Shown: positions 33,201-40,952, numbered from the stretch's first letter. The stretch: DNA of 54,657 nucleotides from Clostridia bacterium (GCA_017456625.1 JAFTJB010000140.1:1-54657), one strand, 5' to 3'. Numbers and translations are program-made. Notes: generated by a model from the letters alone, not told the origin.

Positions 33201-33821
33201 TCGGAGGAGGTTGAGCTTGTGGACAAGCAGAGGATCGAGGTCGCGGGCATCATTGGCGCCGTATCGGTCAAGAATACCCGAAACGGCGATCGCATGGCGT
33301 TCTTTACCATCGAGGATCGCTTCGGTGAGGTGGAATGCATTGCCTTTTCGCGCGTATTTGGCGAAAATACGCACCTCATCCGTACCGATAGTGCGGTTTG
33401 GGTGAGCGGAAGTGTGTCCTTGCGTGAGGACGAGGCACCAAAGATCCTTGTCAACCGCATGGAGCCCTTGATTGAGGACAGCCGATTCCGTGAGGATGCT
33501 GCCACAAAGCTTTCATATAACGCACCGAAAGCGGAAGGGGAGAAGAGAAATGAGCAAAAAGCGCAAGCCTCCAAGCCTGCAGCGGGAGAGGTTACGATTG
33601 CAAAGGCGCGCAGACTCTTCCTTCGTGTACCGAATTTGCGCGATGAGCCTTACGTCAAGGCGCTCAATCTCTGTCAGATCTTTGAGGGCGAGTTCCCCGT
33701 ATTCTTCTTTGATGCGGAGAACGCAAAATATGCCACCGAGCCTATCGGGGTTGATATGAGTCCCTACGTTTTGCGTGAATTGCAAACGTTACTTGGTAAG
33801 GAAAACGTAATTTTGAAGTGA
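30279..33821 (+). CDS. dnaE: DNA polymerase III alpha subunit
   Basis: 1180 residues, the length of the DnaE1/DnaE3 group and not PolC (no exonuclease insertion). The N-terminal PHP domain begins HLHLHSEYSLLDGA; the palm has PGRGSGAGS near 365 and the catalytic aspartates in PDIDIDF near 406-408; an OB fold follows near 985 (EVAGIIGAVS) and a short C-terminal tail. The replicative or lesion-tolerant role cannot be told from sequence alone; a PolC gene elsewhere would make this the DnaE accessory enzyme. Ends six bases before the HAD gene. Confidence 0.95.
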   Translation: MAIKGFVHLHLHSEYSLLDGACRIAEIPRRVKECGQEAVAITDHGVMYGVVAFDRACRAEGIKPIIGCEVYVAPESRFEKSVSADGYADHLVLLCENMTGYRNLIEMVSRSFTEGFYNKPRVDEELLRTHSEGLIALSACLGGRIPKLLSKGDFEGAKETARRYSELFGKDHFYIEIQDHGIAEQKTVLPMLVKLADACGLPLVATNDCHYARRQDAEMQATLMCIQTNTTLDAGRPAAFATDEFYIKDTNEMEMIFRAYPESLRNTAKIAERCNVEFDFSTTYLPKFPCPVGTTAVEHLRALAFQGFADRVARGHIVFDTHTEEEYRERIEYELSVIEQMGYADYFLIVQDYVAFAKSKDIPVGPGRGSGAGSLVAFALGITDVDSIKFDLLFERFLNPERVSMPDIDIDFCYNRRDEVIEYVGQKYGADHVSQIITFGTLAARAAIRDVGRVLGMPYGDVDVVARAVPQELNITISMALKMPTLKQLYEDNAEVRRLVDLAMAIEGMPRNVSIHAAGIVITDKPISDYVPLSLSNGTVVTQFDMDTVAKLGLLKFDFLALRYLTIIHDAETQIKESEPDFDIEKLPLDDAATYKLISSGKTAGVFQLESGGMRQMLMNLAPSRFDDIIAAIALYRPGPMDSIPTFIECRHHPERVKYATPALEPILSSTYGCVVYQEQVMSIFREIGGYTFGHADVVRRAMSKKKADVLLAERDAFESGAVERGIDREIASELFTDMESFANYAFNKSHAAAYAVISYRTAYLKQHYPREYFSALLTSVLGNQTKVAEYINECSQRGIRVLPPDINESRMLFSVCGKDIRFGLLAVKNVGRQFLQQILSERKFRPFTSFDDFLSRMSAGDLNKRMMESLIKSGTFDNLGIYRSQLLAVYEQMIDRAAEKGKNNLEGQLDMFSALGMVEEAPRVEYPNIPELGVREKLLMERDATGMYFSGQMLDEYGKHIKLLRPHPLSELLSEEVELVDKQRIEVAGIIGAVSVKNTRNGDRMAFFTIEDRFGEVECIAFSRVFGENTHLIRTDSAVWVSGSVSLREDEAPKILVNRMEPLIEDSRFREDAATKLSYNAPKAEGEKRNEQKAQASKPAAGEVTIAKARRLFLRVPNLRDEPYVKALNLCQIFEGEFPVFFFDAENAKYATEPIGVDMSPYVLRELQTLLGKENVILK

Positions 33822-33826
33822 GAAAT

Positions 33827-34507
33827 ATGTATAATATTGTTTTTTTAGATCTGGACGATACCATTTTTGATTTCGGCTATGCCGAGGAGCATGCGCTCAG
33901 GACTGCTTTCGCACACATTGGGATCGAGCCGACGGAGGCGCAGATGCATCTCTTCAGTGAGATCAACGATGCGCACTGGAAACGATTGGAGAGAGGCGAG
34001 CTGACACGCCGCGAGGTGCAGATCGGTCGCTTTGCCGCCTTCTTTGAGACGATTGGGATCGGAGGAGATGCGGAACAGGCAAACCGTGATTTTATGAACG
34101 CTGTTGGGGAGAGCTTTCGTTTTCTCGACGGTGCGGAGCAGCTTCTCAAAGACCTGCGCGCAAGGGGCAAACGGATGTACGTCGTTTCCAACGCGAGCCG
34201 TTCCGTGCAGATGAAGAGACTTGAAAAAGCAGGAATTTTGAATACGTTTGACGGCATTTTTCTCTCGGAGGATCTCGGTGTGCAAAAGCCCGAGCGATTG
34301 TTTTTTGAGAAATGCTTTGCAAGGGTTTCAGATATGAAACTTGATCAGTCGATCATTCTCGGAGACAGTCTGACCTCGGATATTCTCGGTGGTATCCGTG
34401 CGGGGATCGCCACCTGCTGGTACAATCCCAAGCAAAAGAAGGGGAGAGAGGACATTGTTCCAAGCTTTGAGATCGGACATCTTTCCGAATTTCTCAATCT
34501 GATATAA
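33827..34507 (+). CDS. HAD-superfamily phosphatase, YjjG-like (nucleotidase type)
   Basis: 226 residues from ATG 33827; a GTG at 33818 overlapping the dnaE stop is possible. HAD motif I is DLDDT at residues 7-11, motif II is the serine in VVSNAS, motif III is the lysine in QKPE and motif IV is GDSLTSD. The cap domain and the CWYN motif resemble the YjjG/YfnB pyrimidine 5'-nucleotidases, which remove non-canonical nucleotides; its place after dnaE would suit such a role, but this is inference. Confidence 0.85.
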   Translation: MYNIVFLDLDDTIFDFGYAEEHALRTAFAHIGIEPTEAQMHLFSEINDAHWKRLERGELTRREVQIGRFAAFFETIGIGGDAEQANRDFMNAVGESFRFLDGAEQLLKDLRARGKRMYVVSNASRSVQMKRLEKAGILNTFDGIFLSEDLGVQKPERLFFEKCFARVSDMKLDQSIILGDSLTSDILGGIRAGIATCWYNPKQKKGREDIVPSFEIGHLSEFLNLI

Positions 34508-34522
34508 TTTCAGAAAAAGTAT

Positions 34523-34559
34523 AAAAAAGAGCCTTTTTCAGCGAAAAAGGCTCTTTTTT
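34523..34559. terminator. Strong bidirectional terminator
   Basis: AAAAAAGAGCCTTTTTC, loop AGC, GAAAAAGGCTCTTTTTT: a perfect 17-bp stem with A and T runs. It separates the convergent HAD and ABC-F genes. Confidence 0.92.
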
Positions 34560-34582
34560 GAGATCTTATCTTATAATAATTC

Positions 34583-36517
34583 TTATTCTTCTTCTAATAT
34601 CTCGTATAATTCGAGCAGGCGCTCCTCTAATTCAGACTTGCGTTTGTCAAGCTCCGCAACGCGAACGTAGTTGGTCATGGCGGAGCCGAACAGCTCCTCG
34701 TCAATGCGCTCGAGCTCTGCCTCGATCTCGGCGCTTTCGCGTTTTGCACGTTCAATTTGTGACTTCTTTTTTCGTGCCTCGGCAGCCGCTTGCTTGTTTT
34801 TGAGGTATTGCTCTTTATTGGAGTTAGCGACATGAAACTGTTGCGTGCGCTCCGTGTCGGTGAGTCGTTCTGCCTCGCGAGCCGCCTTGTATTCCATGAA
34901 TTCCGTATAGCCTCGACCGATGTGCTCGATCCCAAAATCCAGCAGATCCCCGGGGAATGCCGCGCCGGGCTTGAGCTGAAGGATGCGCGTTGCCAGCTTG
35001 TCGATCAGATAGCGGTCGTGCGAGACGGTGATGATCGTACCGCCAAACTGTGAGAGCGCATTCTCAAGCGCCTCGCGCGAGTCGATGTCAAGATGGTTGG
35101 TCGGCTCGTCGAGCACCAAAAGATTCATTTTGGAGAGGATCAGCTTTGCCATGGTCAGGCGTGCGCGCTCGCCGCCACTGAGGACGGAGACCGATTTGAA
35201 CACGCTCTCGCCCGTAAAGCGGAACAAGGCAAGCGTGTTTCGTACCTCTGTTTCGGTCATGGTAGGGTAGGCGTTCCAAAGCTCGTCCAAAACCGTGTTC
35301 GCGGGGTCGAGATTTTGATTTTCCTGATCGTAATAGCCGATCTCGACGTTGTAGCCGCGCTCGATCACGCCGCTTTGCGGGATCAGCTGCTCCAAAATCA
35401 GCTTAATAAGCGTGGATTTTCCGCATCCGTTCGGACCGATGATCAGCACGCGCTCGCCTCTCTTAATTAAAAAGGAAAGATCTGAAAAAAGCGGTCGGTT
35501 GGGATACCCCATGGAGAGGTGGCGGACGTCGAGCACGTCGTTACCCGATGCAAGCGCCTCGGAGAACTGCATGCGGATCGCCCGAGGGGCATCCTGTGGG
35601 CGCTCCAGCTTTTCCATTTTGTCAAGCATCTTTTGTCGGCTTTCCGCAGCGATGATGTTGCGCTCGCGGTTCCATGCGCGCTGTTGCGCGATATACGCCT
35701 CCTGACGCTTGATCTCCGCTTGCTGATTTTTCCAGTGTCGCTCCGCAATCTCCCGGTCGATCTCGCGTTGCGCGATGGTTTGGGAATATCCGCCCTTGTA
35801 GAGCTTTGCGCGGTGGTGCTCGATCGCAAGCGTTTTGTTGGTCACGCGGTCGAGAAAATAGCGGTCGTGAGAGATGATCATGACGCACTTGGGGTAGGCA
35901 ACGAGAAAGCTCTCGAGCCATGCAAGCGTTTCAATGTCAAGGTGGTTGGTAGGCTCGTCAAGCATAAGGATATCCGGCTCACGCGAGAGCTCGATGGCGA
36001 GTGCCAGACGGGTTCTTTGCCCTCCGCTGAGGGTCGCGACGGTCTGCGCCTGCGCATCTGCGTCAAAGCCGAGCTTTTGGAGGATCGAGGCACACCTGCC
36101 GCGAAATTCCAAGCCGCCGTCACGTACGTATTTTTCGTGCAGATCGGTGTACGCGGCAATGGTCGGCGTGTCGCTTGCGGAGTTCATCCTTTCCTCCAGC
36201 TCCTTCAGACGGCGCTCCGCGTTTAAAAGATGAGGAAATGCGTGATACATTCGGTCAATGACCGTTTCCGCCTCGTTTTGGCAGTCAAAAGCACCGTCCT
36301 GTGTCAGGATCCCAACGGTTTTGTCCTTGGAAAAATAGACACTGCCCTCGGTCGGCGCCTGCTCGCCTGTGATCAGACGGAAAAGGGTAGATTTACCGCA
36401 TCCGTTGACACCGATGATGCCGAGCTTGTCGTTTTCCTCCAGTGCAAAGCTCACCTTTTCCAAAACGGGAACCGTGCCAAAGGAGAGAGAAAGATCGTTT
36501 GCGCTGATGATAATCAT
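34583..36517 (-). CDS. ABC-F family ATPase (translation factor type)
   Basis: 644 residues with two ABC domains in one chain and no membrane segments. Walker A is GVNGCGKST (36-44) in the first and GPNGCGKST in the second; signatures are LSGGQRTRLALA and LSGGERARLTMA, both followed by LDEPTNHLDI. The linker between the domains is long and basic, and a C-terminal coiled coil (about 565-640) is present, as in the YdiF/Uup groups. These proteins act on the ribosomal E site. Antibiotic resistance is possible but not indicated. It starts 9 bases after the LexA-like gene, so the two are co-transcribed. Confidence 0.93.
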   Translation of the reverse strand: MIIISANDLSLSFGTVPVLEKVSFALEENDKLGIIGVNGCGKSTLFRLITGEQAPTEGSVYFSKDKTVGILTQDGAFDCQNEAETVIDRMYHAFPHLLNAERRLKELEERMNSASDTPTIAAYTDLHEKYVRDGGLEFRGRCASILQKLGFDADAQAQTVATLSGGQRTRLALAIELSREPDILMLDEPTNHLDIETLAWLESFLVAYPKCVMIISHDRYFLDRVTNKTLAIEHHRAKLYKGGYSQTIAQREIDREIAERHWKNQQAEIKRQEAYIAQQRAWNRERNIIAAESRQKMLDKMEKLERPQDAPRAIRMQFSEALASGNDVLDVRHLSMGYPNRPLFSDLSFLIKRGERVLIIGPNGCGKSTLIKLILEQLIPQSGVIERGYNVEIGYYDQENQNLDPANTVLDELWNAYPTMTETEVRNTLALFRFTGESVFKSVSVLSGGERARLTMAKLILSKMNLLVLDEPTNHLDIDSREALENALSQFGGTIITVSHDRYLIDKLATRILQLKPGAAFPGDLLDFGIEHIGRGYTEFMEYKAAREAERLTDTERTQQFHVANSNKEQYLKNKQAAAEARKKKSQIERAKRESAEIEAELERIDEELFGSAMTNYVRVAELDKRKSELEERLLELYEILEEE

Positions 36518-36526
36518 GGGTACTCC

Positions 36527-37153
36527 TTACAGTTTGGTCTTGACCTCTCGGGCAACGCCGAGAATACGTGCTCTGCCGATCTCGAAATCCTCGGGGGAGA
36601 GGGGGATGGGGGAGTAATCTTCGTTTTCGGGCTTGAGCAGGATCTTTCGTCCTTGCTTTTGGAAGCGCTTGATGGTCGCGCTTTCACCGTCCACGAGGCA
36701 GGCAACGATGTCGCCGTTTTCAGCGTACTGCTGCTTGTGGAAGAGGACGAGTGAGCCGTCGATGATCCCCGCATTTTTCATGCTGTCGCCCGTGACCTCA
36801 AGAAAGAAATATTCCTCCACGTCATCCACGTCCGCAAACTCACAGCCGAGCAGCGTTTCGTCGGTCACGATGGGACAACCCGCGCGGATCACGCCAATGA
36901 CGGGAACCGTCTTGCGCGCGCGCAAATTTTTATAGGTGGCTTCCGTCGAACGGATGCCACAGTCCGTGCCGAGCAGCTCGTCGAGGCTGATGGAGAAATA
37001 ATCCGCGATGCGTGCCAGCTTGTCAGCCTTGGGCGTGGAGCGTCCATTCTTCCAATCTGAGAAGGTCGAGGCGGAGATTCCCGTTGCCTTGGAAATCTGA
37101 TAGACCGTTTTGCCGTGCGAGCGGAGCAGGGCTGTAAAGGTTGCGTAATCCAT
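36527..37153 (-). CDS. LexA/CI-like repressor with S24 self-cleaving domain
   Basis: 208 residues. An XRE-type helix-turn-helix lies at about 16-37 (VYQISKATGISASTFSDWKNG), and this, not the winged helix of true LexA, is its DNA-binding domain. The C-terminal S24 autoprotease has the scissile A91-G92 in VIRAGCP, the nucleophile S124 in GDSM and the base K162 in ATIKRF. It should therefore self-cleave when RecA is activated by DNA damage. AAAGGGG precedes the start. Palindromic CGGAAATCCG-type sites just upstream (37186-37199 and beyond) are likely operators. Downstream, in the same transcript, is the ABC-F gene. Confidence 0.9.
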   Translation of the reverse strand: MDYATFTALLRSHGKTVYQISKATGISASTFSDWKNGRSTPKADKLARIADYFSISLDELLGTDCGIRSTEATYKNLRARKTVPVIGVIRAGCPIVTDETLLGCEFADVDDVEEYFFLEVTGDSMKNAGIIDGSLVLFHKQQYAENGDIVACLVDGESATIKRFQKQGRKILLKPENEDYSPIPLSPEDFEIGRARILGVAREVKTKL

Positions 37154-37185
37154 AAAAAACCCCTTTGTTACGTAATTGTAAATAA

Positions 37186-37199
37186 TACGGAAATCCGTA
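37186..37199. promoter_or_regulatory. Operator candidate 1 (TACGGA-AA-TCCGTA)
   Basis: Perfect 6+2+6 inverted repeat between the LexA-like start codon and the -35 box of the divergent promoter (37208). Position and symmetry fit a dimeric repressor that controls both directions. Confidence 0.6.
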
Positions 37200-37207
37200 A
37201 TAAATTA

Positions 37208-37236
37208 TTGACAAATGTTTGAAAATGCGATATAAT
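37208..37236 (+). promoter_or_regulatory. Consensus promoter of the sigma-like gene
   Basis: TTGACA (37208-37213), 17 bases, TATAAT (37231-37236). A perfect consensus directly beside operator candidate 1; such a strong promoter beside a repressor gene implies it is normally held off. Confidence 0.8.
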
Positions 37237-37385
37237 ATCCTCAACAAAGTCATTATACCGCATTTTGAAATAAAAGTCAACAATTATTTATATATTTTTT
37301 CAAAAAGAACATTTTTTCGACAAATTAAGCCGATTTGTATAAAAATCGGACAGATCTAAAAAAATTGAGAAAAAGAAAAATAAGA

Positions 37386-37395
37386 CGGAAATCCG
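37386..37395. promoter_or_regulatory. Operator candidate 2 (CGGAAATCCG)
   Basis: The same ten bases as the core of operator candidate 1, about 200 bases further on, upstream of the sigma-like gene. The flanks differ. Confidence 0.45.
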
Positions 37396-37440
37396 AAAAT
37401 AAAGTGACAAATTGTTTCTTTGCGGTTTGCTCAAAAAATA

Positions 37441-37450
37441 CGGATTTTCG
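37441..37450. promoter_or_regulatory. Operator candidate 3 (CGGATTTTCG)
   Basis: Read on the minus strand this is CGAAAATCCG, one change from candidates 1 and 2. It lies about 30 bases before the sigma-like start codon. Confidence 0.35.
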
Positions 37451-37480
37451 ACATTGCCAAAACCGAAGGAGGGTGAGAAT

Positions 37481-37876
37481 ATGGAGAAGGAAATGATCGA
37501 GGAGCGTGTGCGCCGCTTGCGCAACTATCTTTGCGGCTATCGCTTTTGTGTGGATATGCTCCACCTGCGTGGATACGAGCGGAAGCGACAAAAGGTGCTT
37601 TCGGACGTGTGCGAGGATGCGGAGCTGATCGCGGGCGACGAGATGGTTTGGCGCAGCCGAATGTATGAGGTGCAAGCGTTGATCGAGTCTATGAAAAACG
37701 GGAAGGCAAAGCTGATCCTTTATTACCGTTACATACGCGGAGAGAGCATTGAGTTTGCCGCAAACATGATCGGGATCTCCCGTCGGACGGGCTACCGATG
37801 GCATGACAAGGGGCTTTTGCAGGCGGCGGAAATCTTTGAAAAAAGGGAAAAAACGGAAGGCTCATTTTTGGAATAA
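37481..37876 (+). CDS. Small sigma-region-4-like HTH protein
   Basis: 131 residues from ATG 37481; AAGGAGGGTGAG lies just upstream. The C-terminal half (about 78-115) has LILYYRYIRGESIEFAANM followed by a turn and GISRRTGYRWHDKGL, the sigma-70 region 4 or RinA/ArpU/DUF1492 pattern of late-gene regulators, found in prophages and also stand-alone. The N-terminal half is helical and charged. No region 2 is present, so it is not a complete sigma factor. Divergent from the LexA-like gene, with operator-like repeats in between. It may be a remnant or a component of a damage-controlled regulon. Confidence 0.65.
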   Translation: MEKEMIEERVRRLRNYLCGYRFCVDMLHLRGYERKRQKVLSDVCEDAELIAGDEMVWRSRMYEVQALIESMKNGKAKLILYYRYIRGESIEFAANMIGISRRTGYRWHDKGLLQAAEIFEKREKTEGSFLE

Positions 37877-37922
37877 ACGCTCGTCTTTGTGAGAAAATAA
37901 TTGCAAAGGAGGCGATTTTTTG

Positions 37923-38144
37923 ATGGATATGAGTATGATGAATCAGGCAATGTGCCGCAACAAAAAAACAGTACTTGTTACCGTTGGCTCGGCGATCGGT
38001 GTGACCGCACTTGGGCTCGGTGCTGTGGCGATCTGGAACAGCCGCAGACTCCGCGCAATGCGCGCGGCAAAGCGAACGGGCAAGCTGCTGTACAAAATGG
38101 GAACCGTTTTGCAGTCGGTCTCGGGTGTCGCGGAGGATATGTAA
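37923..38144 (+). CDS. Small membrane protein, 73 residues
   Basis: Start ATG 37923 with GGAGG 10 bases upstream (a TTG one codon earlier is possible). Met-rich N-terminus (MDMSMMNQAM), one hydrophobic segment at about 17-39 and a strongly basic stretch after it (SRRLRAMRAAKRTGK). I recognise no family. It follows the sigma-like gene by 46 bases and ends at a terminator, so the two form one transcript. The single helix with a basic tail could be anything from a peptide toxin to a structural membrane protein; no antitoxin is visible. Confidence 0.55.
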   Translation: MDMSMMNQAMCRNKKTVLVTVGSAIGVTALGLGAVAIWNSRRLRAMRAAKRTGKLLYKMGTVLQSVSGVAEDM

Positions 38145-38148
38145 CAAA

Positions 38149-38182
38149 GGGGCGTGTGGCGAAGGTCGCACGCCTCTTTTTT
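38149..38182 (+). terminator. Terminator of the sigma-like unit
   Basis: GGGGCGTGTG (38149-38158) pairs with CGCACGCCTC (38167-38176), 10 bp with two wobbles, followed by TTTTTT. Confidence 0.85.
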
Positions 38183-38193
38183 GTTAAATCCCC

Positions 38194-38222
38194 TTGTTTC
38201 CGCGGTGAGAATATGCTATACT
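38194..38222 (+). promoter_or_regulatory. Promoter of the secreted phosphatase gene
   Basis: TTGTTT (38194-38199), 17 bases, TATACT (38217-38222). Confidence 0.65.
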
Positions 38223-38262
38223 GTATATAGCGATATCCAAAACGAAAAACAAGGGGGATCAC

Positions 38263-39393
38263 ATGAAGAAAAAAATACTGTCCTCTGCCTTGGTGCTTGC
38301 ACTTTGTGCCACCATGTTATCCGCGACCTCGCCGATCGACGGCATCGCGCCGCTCTCCAATGCGGGAGCATATGTTCCAACGCTTACAAGTGCACAAAAC
38401 GGAACCAAGGTCGCGCTTCTCGACGGCAATATTTACGAGTATGCCAAGGATTATGTCAAGTACAAATCCATGAGCTACTATAACGGCACCGATCAGTTCG
38501 CGCCCGTGCCCGTCACACTCTCCTGGACGAGCGAGGCGGGAGCGGAATATTACACGGTCAAGCTTTCTCTGTTTGAAGATCTTTCTGCGGCGGAATATTT
38601 CGTTACGTTTGACCGCAGTTTGGTCGTTGAGGAGCTTCTGATGGGGAAGACCTACTATTATCAGGTCATTGCGCACTATGCGGATAAGACCGTTCTGTCG
38701 CGTGTTTTCTCCTTTGAGACAGCATATCTCCCTCGTACGATCGAGGCGGAGGGCGTATCCAACACGCGCGATTTCGGTGGATTTTACACCGTGGACGGTA
38801 AGCACCGCGTGCGCCAAGGCTTGATCTACCGTGGCGGAGAGATGACCGATATCACGGCGGCGGGAATTGAAAAAATGCTCTATACCTACAACATCAAGAC
38901 CGATCTGGATCTGCGCGGAAATCTCTCCACCCCCTTGGGTAGTGCGGTCAATTACGTTGGGGTGAGCGCACCCTATTACGTTGGCAGCAACGGAATTCTG
39001 ACCGAAAGCTACCGCGATGCGCTGATCACCGAGATCCGCACCTTTGCAGATCCCGATAATTATCCCATCTACGTCCACTGCGCGCTCGGAAGAGACCGCA
39101 CGGGAACGCTCTGCTTCCTCATCAACGCACTTTGCGGTGTCGGTGAGAAGGAGCTTTACATGGACTACGAGACCTCCTTCTTCTCGGTCAAGGGCTGCTA
39201 CGGAAATACGCCGCTTCAGCCGATGATCGAGAGCAGCTTTACACCGCTTTACAATTATCTCAATACCTATCCCACCGAGGATGAGGACGCAACACTTGCG
39301 GAGCGCACCGAGGCATTCATGAAGGAGTATCTCGGTATCACGCAGTCGGAGATCGACAGCATTCGCTCGATCCTTCTTGAGGAGGTGGCGTGA
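38263..39393 (+). CDS. Secreted tyrosine-protein phosphatase with FN3-like domain
   Basis: 376 residues. A signal peptide (MKKKILSSALVLALCATMLS, cut near residue 21-36) is followed by a fibronectin type III-like beta-domain (about 80-155) and a phosphatase domain. The active-site loop is V271-H-C273-ALGRD-R279-TG, the HCx5R motif of the Y_phosphatase3 (PF13350) family, with NTRDFGG and DLDLRG upstream. It should act outside the membrane, on phosphotyrosine or phosphoinositide-type substrates, which are unusual outside a bacterial cell; a host substrate is possible. The stop overlaps the next gene's start by one base (TGATG). Confidence 0.88.
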   Translation: MKKKILSSALVLALCATMLSATSPIDGIAPLSNAGAYVPTLTSAQNGTKVALLDGNIYEYAKDYVKYKSMSYYNGTDQFAPVPVTLSWTSEAGAEYYTVKLSLFEDLSAAEYFVTFDRSLVVEELLMGKTYYYQVIAHYADKTVLSRVFSFETAYLPRTIEAEGVSNTRDFGGFYTVDGKHRVRQGLIYRGGEMTDITAAGIEKMLYTYNIKTDLDLRGNLSTPLGSAVNYVGVSAPYYVGSNGILTESYRDALITEIRTFADPDNYPIYVHCALGRDRTGTLCFLINALCGVGEKELYMDYETSFFSVKGCYGNTPLQPMIESSFTPLYNYLNTYPTEDEDATLAERTEAFMKEYLGITQSEIDSIRSILLEEVA

Positions 39394-40946
39394 TGAAGCG
39401 ATTTTTGATCATGCTTTGTGCCGTGGCGCTTTTGCTCGTCTCTGCGATGCTTGGTGTGTCTGCGGATCTGCAGACGGACGCGGATTTTGACTGTGCCTAC
39501 TCATGGGGACCTGCCGATAGCGAATATCATCTTTACGGTGCGACGTCCGTCACAAGGCTTACCGCCGATGAGGCGGCTGCCGCGGGGATTCCTGCGGGCT
39601 ACACGGGGGACGTGCTGTCGGTAAAGAACAGCAGCAAAACCTCGATGGACATTTTGTTTGATTTTTCTCCGTACCGTATTCCTACCGCGCTGGTGAAGAG
39701 CATCACCTTCCGCGTTTACGTCGGCGAGGATGGCACGGCGGGCGACGATTATCCCGAGGTGCGAATCCGTCAAAAGGGTGACCGTTGGGTCATGCGATAC
39801 GACGTTCACAAGAAGCTCGCACAGTGGGTGGATATCACCATTGACAGTGAGGGAGGCCATTTCGAGGACGGCAGAAGCATGGAGGATATCTCGCTTGACG
39901 GATACCTTGACAAGGCGGCGCTCATGCTGCGTTGCAACGTAGCAAACGTCCCGTTTTACATTGACAGTATTACCTGCGAGCTGGAAGAAAATACGACCGC
40001 GCCCGTTCTCAATTACGAGGGTGCGAGCACGGTGCTGGCACATGAGGGCGCGCAATTGGTTCTGAACGTGACTGCGATCGATCCCGAGGAGGGTGAGGTC
40101 GAGGTCAAGTACGAGTGGAGTGACCCGAACGCGCAAAACGCGGACGGAACGCTCAATCGCGGAGAATATACGCTCAAAATTTATGCCGAGGACTACTTTG
40201 GAAACCGTGCGGAAATGACACTTCCCGTATCGGTCGGTGACGGAGACAACGAGGCGCCCGTGATCACGGTGTCGGCGGATGAGATCCGCGCCGTTGTGGG
40301 AGCGCGTCCCTCACTCAAGCCCACCGCGACCGACAACAGTGGCTACGCGAAGGTGGAAGGGCAGTGGTCAGCGGGTGCGATCGACAGACACGGCAAATTG
40401 ACGGTCGGTGTACATACCTACACGGTCACAGCGACCGATGCATCCGAAAATCGCACGGTCAAGGCGATCACCGTGTACGTGTCAAACGTCGAGGCTTGGG
40501 GCGATAACCTCATTGACGAGGCAAATCCGCCGCAACCCGAGCCGACACCCACACCTACACCTCCCGGTGGCGGTGAAAACGACGGCAATAACGATAACAA
40601 CAATAGCGACAACAATAGCGGCAATAACGATAACAACAATAGCGACAACAACAATAGCGGCAATAACGATAACAACAATAACGACAACAACAATAGCGGC
40701 GATAACGATAATAACAACGATAACAACGATAACGGCAACGGCGGATCGGAGTCCGATGAGCCTCCCGTGCAGGATGAGGGCAAGGATGAAGAGACGGATG
40801 AGGAGGACAGCACGCCCGCTGCGGACAGTGACGGCGGAGATCTCTATGTTGGGATCGCCATCGGCATTGGATGCGGTGCGTTGATCGCTTCCCTGATCTT
40901 CGGCGTGATCCTTGCGATCAGAAGCCGAGAGAAGAGAGATTGGTGA
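39393..40946 (+). CDS. Surface-anchored Ig-like protein with Asn/Asp/Ser-rich repeat
   Basis: 517 residues. Signal peptide about 1-25, a beta-rich N-terminal domain, then two Ig/cadherin-like domains (about 205-285 and 285-370, each opening with APV and an acidic strand), a proline/threonine linker (PEPTPTPTPPGGG), a low-complexity Asn/Asp/Ser stretch (about 398-447), an acidic segment and a C-terminal membrane helix (about 482-506) with a basic tail. No LPXTG is seen; the last helix holds it in the membrane. Translation is coupled to the phosphatase gene (TGATG). It may present or hold that phosphatase at the surface, which is inference. Confidence 0.8.
   Translation: MKRFLIMLCAVALLLVSAMLGVSADLQTDADFDCAYSWGPADSEYHLYGATSVTRLTADEAAAAGIPAGYTGDVLSVKNSSKTSMDILFDFSPYRIPTALVKSITFRVYVGEDGTAGDDYPEVRIRQKGDRWVMRYDVHKKLAQWVDITIDSEGGHFEDGRSMEDISLDGYLDKAALMLRCNVANVPFYIDSITCELEENTTAPVLNYEGASTVLAHEGAQLVLNVTAIDPEEGEVEVKYEWSDPNAQNADGTLNRGEYTLKIYAEDYFGNRAEMTLPVSVGDGDNEAPVITVSADEIRAVVGARPSLKPTATDNSGYAKVEGQWSAGAIDRHGKLTVGVHTYTVTATDASENRTVKAITVYVSNVEAWGDNLIDEANPPQPEPTPTPTPPGGGENDGNNDNNNSDNNSGNNDNNNSDNNNSGNNDNNNNDNNNSGDNDNNNDNNDNGNGGSESDEPPVQDEGKDEETDEEDSTPAADSDGGDLYVGIAIGIGCGALIASLIFGVILAIRSREKRDW
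40584..40733 (+). repeat. In-frame tandem repeat, period 36-39 bp
   Basis: Units start GGCAATAACGATAACAACAA at 40584, 40620 and 40659, with a diverged fourth unit from 40698. They code for GNNDNNNSDN(N)NS-type repeats. The units are a multiple of three long, so change in copy number would keep the frame and only alter spacer length. Confidence 0.85.
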
Positions 40947-40952
40947 GAAACA

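Larger units (their letters stand above)
37154..37480. promoter_or_regulatory. A/T-rich divergent regulatory region
   Basis: 327 bases with no gene. It holds the plus-strand consensus promoter at 37208, three copies of an inverted-repeat site listed separately, and a CCGATTT/AAATCGG hairpin near 37329-37349. It is much richer in A and T than the surrounding genes. The leader between the promoter and the sigma-like gene is about 240 bases, with no open frame of note. Confidence 0.6.

Noticed and set aside
37481-38144. Prophage remnant
   Set aside because: A LexA-like and a sigma-like gene alone are not enough; no integrase, terminase, capsid or attachment site is visible.
28253-38230. Shared TGTATATAG just after the -10 boxes of the murB and secreted phosphatase promoters
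   Set aside because: Only two occurrences of a short A/T-rich word; likely coincidence.
40584-40733. CRISPR-like short repeats
   Set aside because: The units are contiguous, coding and of 36-39 bp without unique spacers; they are an in-frame protein repeat.
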